The notes under the pieces were generated by a model. It did no database searches. It saw nothing but the letters and a program-made list of their open reading frames with translations, and was not told the origin of the DNA. The translations under genes were made by a program, and so were the position numbers. DNA of 36,090 nucleotides from an uncultured Planctomycetales bacterium (lineage in GTDB: Bacteria; Planctomycetota; Planctomycetia; Isosphaerales; Isosphaeraceae): NCBI GenBank assembly GCA_937907525.1, contig CALCIB010000028.1, positions 1 through 36,090 of the forward strand. The letters are read 5' to 3'. This document shows, piece after piece, positions 30,318-36,090 of this stretch. Numbering within the stretch: position 1 is the stretch's first letter; every line of letters starts with the position of its first letter.

Positions 30318-30785
30318 CTATTCCTTGAAGCGTGAGTCGGCGAGAACCATGTTCCGGGACGACCAGAATTCGATCACCTCGTCGCGGAGACCCCCGCGAA
30401 CATCGTCGTCGATCTTATGCCGGGTGGCGAGGCTCGATATCGCGCCGCGCGGTTCGTTCACGGAGAGGAGATAGCCGACGCAGAGCTCGGTGTCGATCCC
30501 CACCATGTACGTCGGCGCCGGGACCGCGACCATCCGATCGACGTCATTCTGGGAGACTCGCACCAGCAGCCGCCGCTCCCTCGACGTGTACCCTCGCGCG
30601 GTGCTCTTCACTTGCACGAAGAAAAAATAGGACGGGTGATCCACTACCTCGACGATGGAATCGAACGTGGGATATTTGTCCCCCAGGAACCGCGGCCGGA
30701 AGTAGGGGTCGGGCCGATCATGAAATTCGGTCATCAGGAGGTTGAACAGCCATTGGCCGCGCTCTCCGACGTCCTCGTTGGCCAT
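30318..30785 (-). CDS. DUF4365-like protein, first of a tandem pair
   Basis: A 155-residue protein with the same overall plan as its neighbour: a helix (GERGQWLFNLLMTEF) leads to TFDSIVEVVDHPSYFFFVQVKST, in which Asp42, Glu46 and the QVK ending at Lys60 form a D-E-QxK set of the PD-(D/E)xK fold. Then follows RLLVRVSQNDVDRM and VGIDTELCVGYLLSV. It differs enough from the second copy that a simple recent duplication is unlikely. No helicase, methylase or other effector gene adjoins, so the pair is either a minimal two-subunit system or an orphan. Role unknown; defence is one possibility. Confidence 0.75.
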   Translation of the reverse strand: MANEDVGERGQWLFNLLMTEFHDRPDPYFRPRFLGDKYPTFDSIVEVVDHPSYFFFVQVKSTARGYTSRERRLLVRVSQNDVDRMVAVPAPTYMVGIDTELCVGYLLSVNEPRGAISSLATRHKIDDDVRGGLRDEVIEFWSSRNMVLADSRFKE

Positions 30786-30875
30786 CTGGCCTCCCGCGAA
30801 TGGGCCTATTCGAAACCTCTTGGTCGATTCTACCGCGGCCTCGCGGGGCGGGGAACGGGTCGCGGCGGTCGGGCC

Positions 30876-30904
30876 TTGGACGGGGTTTCGGGCGCGGCTA
30901 TAGT
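30876..30904 (+). promoter_or_regulatory. Predicted promoter for the first Gfo/Idh/MocA gene
   Basis: TTGGAC at 30876-30881 and TATAGT at 30899-30904 are separated by exactly 17 bases, starting transcription near 30911, about 65 bases before the ATG at 30977. Confidence 0.6.
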
Positions 30905-30976
30905 GGCCGGGTCGTCATCGACGTCCCCCGCGCGCGGGCGCGCGGGCTTCCTTCCTCGAGTCGTCGCGGGTGTGCT

Positions 30977-32158
30977 ATGGCTGACGTCAGAGTGGCCATG
31001 ATCGGCCAGGGCTTCATGGGGCGGACGCACTCGAACGCCTGGTCGCAGATTCCACGGTTCTTCAAGCCGCCGGTCGCCCCGGTGATGCAGACCGTCTTCG
31101 GCCGCAACGCCGAGGCCGTCGCCGAGTTCGCCCGAACGTGGGGCTGGCGGAACTCCTCCACCGACTGGAAGGCGACCGTCGCCGCTCCCGACGTCGACCT
31201 GGTCGACGTCGTCACCCCCAACAACATGCACGCCGAGGTCGCCCTGGCGGCGCTCAAGGCCGGCAAGCACGTCGCCTGCGAGAAGCCGATCGCCCGGACC
31301 ATCGACGAGGCCCGGAAGATGGTCGCCGCGGCCGGGGAGGCCGGCGCGAAGACCTTCGTCTGGTACAACTACCGCCGTTGCCCGGCCGTCGCCATGGCCC
31401 ACAAGCTGGTGAAGGACGGCGCGCTGGGCGCGATCCGCCACGCCCGCGCGGTCTACCTGCAAGACTGGGCCGACGAGTCCATCCCCCTGATCTGGCGGTT
31501 CCAGAAGGAAGGCTCCGGCACCGGCGCCAACGGCGATTTGAACGCGCACATCGTGGACATGGTCCGGTTCGTCGCCGGCGAGGAGGTGACGGAGGTCACC
31601 GGCGCGATCGCCGAGACCTTCATCAAGGAGCGCAAGCTCATGACCGGCCCGACCGCCGGCGGCATCGCCGCGGGCGTCGGCGGATCGAGCCGGACCGGCC
31701 CGGTCACGGTCGACGACTGCGTGCTGGCCCTGGCGCGACTCTCCGGCGGCGGCGTCGCCTCGTTCGAGGCCGCCCGCCAGGCCACCGGCAACCAGAACCG
31801 CAACGGCTTCGAGATCAACGGCTCCAAGGGCGCGCTCAAGTTCGACTTCGAACGCATGAACGAACTCCAGTACTACGACGCCACCCGCCCCCGCGGCGTG
31901 CAGGGCTGGACCACGATCATGTGTACCCACGGCGGCGACCACCCCTACGCCGAGAACTGGTGGCCCGACGCCCACGTCATCGGCTACGAACACGGCTTCA
32001 CCAACCAGGCCTACGACATCCTCCGCGTCCTCGGCGGCCAGGAGCCCGTCGTCCCGATCCCCGACTTCCAGGACGCCTACCAAACCCAGCGGATCCTGGA
32101 AGCCGTCATGATCGCCGCCGCCGAGCGCCGGCCCGTGGCGATCGACGAGGTGAAGTGA
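30977..32158 (+). CDS. Gfo/Idh/MocA-family oxidoreductase, first of a tandem pair
   Basis: A 393-residue NAD(P)-dependent oxidoreductase of the glucose-fructose/inositol dehydrogenase group. The Rossmann fold begins RVAMIGQGFMGRTHSNAW (GxGxxG at residues 10-15), and the cofactor-binding CEKPIAR places Lys103 at the usual catalytic position. The substrate domain has GDLNAHIVDMVRF with Asp187 and His191, the DxxxH pair of the family. No signal peptide is visible, so it is cytoplasmic unless a Tat signal is missed. The second oxidoreductase follows after 168 bases, so a shared sugar or inositol pathway is plausible. The ATG at 30977 gives the family N-terminus; the longer frame upstream is not conserved-looking. 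Specific substrate unknown. Confidence 0.92.
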   Translation: MADVRVAMIGQGFMGRTHSNAWSQIPRFFKPPVAPVMQTVFGRNAEAVAEFARTWGWRNSSTDWKATVAAPDVDLVDVVTPNNMHAEVALAALKAGKHVACEKPIARTIDEARKMVAAAGEAGAKTFVWYNYRRCPAVAMAHKLVKDGALGAIRHARAVYLQDWADESIPLIWRFQKEGSGTGANGDLNAHIVDMVRFVAGEEVTEVTGAIAETFIKERKLMTGPTAGGIAAGVGGSSRTGPVTVDDCVLALARLSGGGVASFEAARQATGNQNRNGFEINGSKGALKFDFERMNELQYYDATRPRGVQGWTTIMCTHGGDHPYAENWWPDAHVIGYEHGFTNQAYDILRVLGGQEPVVPIPDFQDAYQTQRILEAVMIAAAERRPVAIDEVK

Positions 32159-32211
32159 ACCGAGAGGCGAGCCTTGGCGGCGAAAGATCAAGGATATGTG
32201 AGGACGAACAT

Positions 32212-32236
32212 CCCTTCTCCCACAAGGGGAGAAGGG
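32212..32236. repeat. Single long hairpin of the dispersed repeat (R8)
   Basis: CCCTTCTCCC at 32212-32221 pairs perfectly with 32227-32236 around loop ACAAG. It is the long hairpin of the repeat without the short hairpin or tail. It lies between the two oxidoreductase genes. Confidence 0.75.
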
Positions 32237-32326
32237 ACGACGCATGTCGGTTCGATATGGTGTTTTGGCGTTGATGCACGGGCATTTCGCAAGACTTCGA
32301 AACCAGTAGCGAAGGAAGACCGCGCG

Positions 32327-33499
32327 ATGGGTGCTCCCCACGTCCTCTCGAATCCTCCCAAGGTCGCCTTGATCGGCGGCGGCTTCATCGGCCCGGTCCA
32401 CGCCGAGGCCCTGCGCCGGATCGGCGTGCAGGTACACGGCCTGCTCGACATCACTCCGGAGAAGGCCAGGCCCCAGGCCGAGAAGCTGGGGATCCCCAAG
32501 GTGTACGCCACCATCGAGGAGGTCCTGGCCGATCCCGAGGTCGGCGCGGTCCACCTGGCCTCGCCCAACCACGTCCACTACGAGCATGCCAAGGCGGCGC
32601 TCGAGGCCGGCAAGCACGTCCTCTGCGAGAAGCCCCTGGCGGTCAGCGGCGAGGAGTCGTCGGAACTGGCGAAGATCGCCGCGAGCCGCCCCAGGCAGGC
32701 CGCGGGGGTCAACTACAACCTGCGGTTCTACCCGCTCGCCCAGGAGATGCGCCAGCGCGTCGCGTCGGGGGCGTTGGGGCGGATCTTGACCGTCACCGGG
32801 TCGTACACCCAGGACTGGCTGCTCCTGGCCGACGACTACAACTGGCGGGTCGAGCCCGACGGCCACACCAACCTGCGGGCGATCGCCGACATCGGCACTC
32901 ACTGGATGGACCTGGCCCAGTTCATCACCGGCAAGCACATCCAAAAGGTCAACGCCGACCTCGCCACCTTCCACGAACACCGCAACCGCCCCATCGGCGG
33001 CGCCGAGACCTACTCCGGCCCCAACGCCGCCAAGAAGGCCACCGAGCCGGTGAAGATCACCACCGAGGACTACGGCGCGGTGATGCTGCACCTGACCGAC
33101 GGCGCCCGCGGCGTCTACCACGTCAATCAGATGCACGGCGGCCGCAAGAACCGCCTCTACCTGGAGATCTGCGGCACCGAGGGGTCGATGGTCTGGGACA
33201 GCGAGTCGCCCGAGCTGCTCGCGCTGGGCCGTCGCGGCGCGCCCAACCAACTGATGAACCGGGACCCCGCCATCCTAAGCGTGGAGGCCGGCGACTTCAG
33301 CCACTACCCCGGCGGCCACGCCGAGGGCTTCCCCGACGCCTTCAAGCAACTCGATCTGGCGTTCTACAGCTACATCCTCGGCGGCTGCCAGGGAACGCCG
33401 AATTTTCCGACCTTCGCCGACGGCGACCGCGAGGTCCGCGTCTGCGAGGCCATCGCCCAGTCCGCCAAGTCCAAGGCGTGGGTCGACGTCGCCGAGTGA
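32327..33499 (+). CDS. Gfo/Idh/MocA-family oxidoreductase, second of a tandem pair
   Basis: A 390-residue NAD(P)-dependent oxidoreductase. KVALIGGGFIGPVHAEAL carries the dinucleotide-binding motif at residues 17-22, LCEKPLAV has Lys102 in the EKP motif, and ADIGTHWMDL provides Asp188 and His192, the DxGxH signature that is clearer here than in the first copy. The C-terminal beta sheet is typical (RGVYHVNQMHGGRKNRLYLE, GTEGSMVWDS). Similarity to the upstream oxidoreductase is only at family level, so it is an old paralogue. The ATG at 32327 follows AAGGA at a long but usable distance. The substrate is not predictable; sugars or cyclitols are typical. Confidence 0.93.
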   Translation: MGAPHVLSNPPKVALIGGGFIGPVHAEALRRIGVQVHGLLDITPEKARPQAEKLGIPKVYATIEEVLADPEVGAVHLASPNHVHYEHAKAALEAGKHVLCEKPLAVSGEESSELAKIAASRPRQAAGVNYNLRFYPLAQEMRQRVASGALGRILTVTGSYTQDWLLLADDYNWRVEPDGHTNLRAIADIGTHWMDLAQFITGKHIQKVNADLATFHEHRNRPIGGAETYSGPNAAKKATEPVKITTEDYGAVMLHLTDGARGVYHVNQMHGGRKNRLYLEICGTEGSMVWDSESPELLALGRRGAPNQLMNRDPAILSVEAGDFSHYPGGHAEGFPDAFKQLDLAFYSYILGGCQGTPNFPTFADGDREVRVCEAIAQSAKSKAWVDVAE

Positions 33500-33598
33500 C
33501 GCCTTTTGGCGCGCCGATTGCGGCTCCAAGGATCCCAGAGCCTCCCTCCGACGTCGGGGGGAGGCGCCTTGGAGACCTTGACGAAGCGATCGGACGTC

Positions 33599-33925
33599 AT
33601 GTTCACCTATGTGTTCGCGCAGGTCCTGCTCGCCCTGTACGCCGTCTTCCTGGCGTTCGGCGGCGCGTTGGGGTACTACGACACCGAGACCCGCCCCTCC
33701 CTCTTCGCCGGCACGGGCGGCGCGGCGTTGTGCTTCATCGCCTTGCTCTACTCGGTGTTCGTCGACCCCCAGGTCGGCCTCCAGGCCGCGACGCTCGTCG
33801 CGCTGGTGATGACGTTCTATTTCAACTACCGCTTCGTCGGCTTCAAGCCCAGGTTCATCCCCGCCGGCATGCTCGCGCTGATGAGCCTCGTGGTGTTCGG
33901 GTCGCTGCTGATCACGATCATTTGA
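33599..33925 (+). CDS. TMEM14/UPF0136-like small membrane protein
   Basis: A 108-residue integral membrane protein with four predicted helices: FAQVLLALYAVFLAFGGALG, a second around AALCFIALLYSVFV, a third around AATLVALVMTFYFNY and a last around MLALMSLVVFGSLLITII. The GALGYYDTETRPSLFAGTGG loop between helices one and two recalls the G-x-x-G-Y...S-L..G signature of TMEM14/UPF0136. Bacterial members have no settled function. It starts 99 bases after the second oxidoreductase, without a clear promoter, so it may share the transcript. Confidence 0.75.
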   Translation: MFTYVFAQVLLALYAVFLAFGGALGYYDTETRPSLFAGTGGAALCFIALLYSVFVDPQVGLQAATLVALVMTFYFNYRFVGFKPRFIPAGMLALMSLVVFGSLLITII

Positions 33926-34067
33926 CGGCCCCGCGATCCGGTCGAACCGCGTCGGCGTCGAAAATTCCTTCCCGTCGCGACACCCTCGCCCTAAACTGGT
34001 GTTGAATAGAGGTGGGAGAAGCGCGCCTTGTGGCGTCGTCGTCGCGTCGAGAAAGGGATCGGCCGCC

Positions 34068-35903
34068 ATGCGTGATGGTATCGTCCGAAGGGGCTGGAAC
34101 TTCGCCCTGATCGTCGCCGCGTGCTTGACGGCTTGCGCGGCCGTCGCGACGGCCCAGGAAGCGGCGAAGCCGAGGCCGGCCGACGTCAAGGCCGCGAACA
34201 AGGCCCGCAAGGCCGAGGCCGAGGCCCGCCGGAAGGCTCGGGAGAAGGCCCAGGCCGCCAAGGCCAGGCCGGTCGCGTTGCCCAAGCGGCCGGCGCGAAC
34301 CGTCGTCCCGCCGACGATCACCGCGGCCGAGATCGACGACCTGGTCGACGCCAGGCTGGCGAAGGACCACCCCGACGTCAAGCCCGCCCCCGCCACCACC
34401 GACGCCGAGTTCGTCCGCCGCGTCTATCTGGACGTCGCCGGCGTTCCGCCCACGCCCGGCCAGTTCCGCGCGTTCCTGACCGACAAGGCGAAGGACAAGC
34501 GTGCCCGGCTGATCGACGAGTTGCTGGCCAGCCCCGACTACGGCCGCAACCAGGCGCGCTACTGGCGCGAGGTGATCCAGTTCCGCGCCTCCAACTCGAA
34601 CCAGGCGCAGGTCCGCTATGACGTCCTGGAGAAGTGGCTCGCCCGGGAGTTCGACCGCGACCGCCCCTGGGACGAGATCGCCGCCGCGATGATCCGGGGC
34701 CAGGGCCGCACCGACGAGGACGGCGCGGCCAACTTCGCCGCGGCCCACGCGGCGTCGCCCGTGCAACTGGCCGGCGAGGCGTCGCGGGTGTTCCTCGGCG
34801 TGCAGATCCAGTGCGCCGAGTGCCACGACCACAAGACCGACTCCTGGAAACGCGAGCAGTTCCACGAGCTGGCCGCGTTCTTCGCCGGCGGTCGGATGAA
34901 GCGGGTGATGAAGCCCGAGCCCGGCGTCCGAGCGGTGTTCGAGGTGTCCGAGACGCCTCGCGCCCGCTACGCCATGCCCGACCTGGCCCATCCCCCCAAG
35001 ACGATTCCGACGAAGCCCCGCTTCTTCCTCGCCTCCCAGACCACCGAGCCGGTCCCCGCCGGCCTGTCCGTCGCGCAACTCCGCGAGCTGGCCGCCTCGT
35101 ACATCACCGGCCAGGACGACCCGTGGTTCGCCCGCGCGTTCGTCAACCGGATCTGGACCGTCCTGATGGGCGAGGGCTTCTACGAGATGGTCGACGACAT
35201 CGGCCCGGAACGCGAGGCCGTCGGCGAGGAGGTCCTCTTCCCCCTGGCCGATCAGTGGAGCGCCGGCGGCTTCGACGTCCGCTGGCTGTTCCGGACCCTG
35301 CTGAACACCAAGGCGTATCAGCGACAGACGCGGGCCTTCTCCACCCCCGCGGGGGCGACCCCCATGGCCGCGGTCTGCCCCAGCAGGCTTCGCGCCGATC
35401 AGATCTTCGAGAGCCTGGCCGCCGCGCTCGACCTGCCGCGCGACGGGAGCGCCGCCGCCACTCCGGCCGCCGCGGGCAAGAAGGTCGTCAAGACCTCCGC
35501 CGGAAACGCGAAGAACGCGAAGAAGGCCGCCGCCAAGAAGCCGAAACGCCAGCCGCCCAACCTCCGCCAGCCGTTCGGCAAGATGTTCGGCGTCGATCCG
35601 TCGCTCTCCCCCGACGACGTGCCGGGGACCATCCCCCAGGCCCTTTTCCTGATGAACGGCGCGATCGTCGACGCCCGCGTCAAGGCCCGCCCCGACACCC
35701 CCCTGGGTCGGATCCTGGCGGAAGCCCCCGACGACGCCGCCGCCCTGAACCGAATCTACCTCCTGGTCCTCTCCCGCCGCCCCGCGCCCAAGGAACGGGA
35801 GGTCCTCGCCGACTACCTGGCGAACGCCGGCGATCGCAAGGAGGCGTTCGAGGACGTCTACTGGAGCCTGATCAACTCCACCGAGTTCCTGTCGCGGCGG
35901 TGA
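34068..35903 (+). CDS. DUF1549/DUF1553 exported planctomycete protein with CxxCH motif
   Basis: A 611-residue exported protein. A signal peptide (1-29, ending VATAQ) is followed by a Lys/Ala/Glu-rich charged segment (about 31-75: ADVKAANKARKAEAEARRKA). Then DUF1549 (about 85-290: AEIDDLVDARLAKDH, YLDVAGVPPTPGQFRAFL, LIDELLASPDYGRNQA) includes CAECHDHK with Cys249, Cys252 and His253, a c-type heme site. DUF1553 (about 330-610) ends in YLLVLSRRPAPKEREVLADY and STEFLS, as in the family. A Lys/Ala-rich insert (about 470-495: KNAKKAAAKKPKRQ) interrupts DUF1553. Such proteins usually sit beside a DUF1501 partner; none is present within the window. They are a planctomycete hallmark with a presumed periplasmic redox role. 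TAAACT at 33992 is a weak promoter candidate. Confidence 0.92.
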   Translation: MRDGIVRRGWNFALIVAACLTACAAVATAQEAAKPRPADVKAANKARKAEAEARRKAREKAQAAKARPVALPKRPARTVVPPTITAAEIDDLVDARLAKDHPDVKPAPATTDAEFVRRVYLDVAGVPPTPGQFRAFLTDKAKDKRARLIDELLASPDYGRNQARYWREVIQFRASNSNQAQVRYDVLEKWLAREFDRDRPWDEIAAAMIRGQGRTDEDGAANFAAAHAASPVQLAGEASRVFLGVQIQCAECHDHKTDSWKREQFHELAAFFAGGRMKRVMKPEPGVRAVFEVSETPRARYAMPDLAHPPKTIPTKPRFFLASQTTEPVPAGLSVAQLRELAASYITGQDDPWFARAFVNRIWTVLMGEGFYEMVDDIGPEREAVGEEVLFPLADQWSAGGFDVRWLFRTLLNTKAYQRQTRAFSTPAGATPMAAVCPSRLRADQIFESLAAALDLPRDGSAAATPAAAGKKVVKTSAGNAKNAKKAAAKKPKRQPPNLRQPFGKMFGVDPSLSPDDVPGTIPQALFLMNGAIVDARVKARPDTPLGRILAEAPDDAAALNRIYLLVLSRRPAPKEREVLADYLANAGDRKEAFEDVYWSLINSTEFLSRR

Positions 35904-36016
35904 ACCGCCGATTCGGCGGCGGGGCGCGTCTCGATCCCGGGAGTGATCCCGTAGTAGACCGTCGCACCTAAGAAGGTGGGCCCTTGTTATTGAGAACCAC
36001 CCCGAGGGAGCATGCT

Positions 36017-36090
36017 TAATCCCTTCTCCCCTTGTGGGAGAAGGTGCCCCGAAGGGGCGGATGAGGGGTGGGCGCGACCGGAAGCTTCTG
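36017..36090 (+). repeat. Dispersed two-hairpin palindromic repeat, copy R9
   Basis: The unit is complete: long hairpin CCTTCTCCC/GGGAGAAGG, short hairpin GCCCC-GAA-GGGGC and GGATGAGGGG tail. It matches R6 over 54 bases with one difference. It then continues with GGTGGGCGCGACCGGAAGC, the same tail found in R2 with one change, and runs to the window edge. Confidence 0.9.

Noticed and set aside
35936..36016. Possible tRNA or small RNA between the DUF1553 gene and repeat R9
   Set aside because: No cloverleaf arms or conserved tRNA boxes (such as GGTTC-A--CC) could be matched.

Overview
The window reads as a planctomycete chromosome segment, most likely of the Isosphaeraceae type. The sequence is very GC-rich with strong G/C third positions. 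It carries several hallmark planctomycete families: a PVC-type giant heme/HEAT-repeat protein, a DUF1549/DUF1553 cytochrome-like protein, a LEPR-XLL-type secreted protein, a PEP-CTERM protein, an Uma2 nuclease-fold protein and tandem Gfo/Idh/MocA oxidoreductases. No phage, IS transposase, rRNA, tRNA or CRISPR array was seen, so this looks like ordinary core-plus-accessory chromosome.

Layout. 1-6.9 kb: an SGNH-hydrolase membrane protein, a divergent beta-propeller protein, a small conserved unknown, and a minus-strand pair (exported unknown plus a TlpA-like protein that has lost its CxxC). 7.1-9.6 kb: a sugar-nucleotide epimerase/dehydratase and a GT4 glycosyltransferase in one transcription unit. 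9.9-14.4 kb: Uma2, YjaB-like acetyltransferase, leucyl aminopeptidase, macro-domain protein and a VapC-type toxin-antitoxin pair. 14.5-18.3 kb: a GAF histidine kinase overlapping a receiver-PP2C phosphatase, then a lysophospholipase-like hydrolase. 18.3-22.0 kb: a cobalamin riboswitch with its own promoter in front of a DUF4465 PEP-CTERM protein, then a TolC-family protein and a LEPR-XLL protein. 22.0-24.1 kb: DoxX, pirin and MarR on the minus strand. 24.5-26.0 kb: a two-gene GTGA-coupled module of unknown function. 26.1-29.8 kb: the giant heme protein. 29.8-30.8 kb: two tandem DUF4365-like proteins. 31-36 kb: two Gfo/Idh/MocA oxidoreductases, a TMEM14-like membrane protein and a DUF1549/DUF1553 protein.

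The most notable items are the following. (1) The B12 riboswitch controls a DUF4465 surface-type protein: a 10-bp perfect P1 stem starts almost exactly where an overlapping promoter predicts transcription start. This suggests an exported cobalamin-binding or scavenging protein. (2) A family of dispersed two-hairpin palindromic repeats occurs in at least nine copies or partial copies, with stem covariation, sometimes as head-to-head pairs, and in one case supplies the stop codon of a gene. (3) The coupled unknown pair at 24473-25962 and the tandem DUF4365-like pair are plausible but unproven accessory or defence modules.

Start codons were chosen from Shine-Dalgarno spacing and family alignment from memory. 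No database search or folding program was run.
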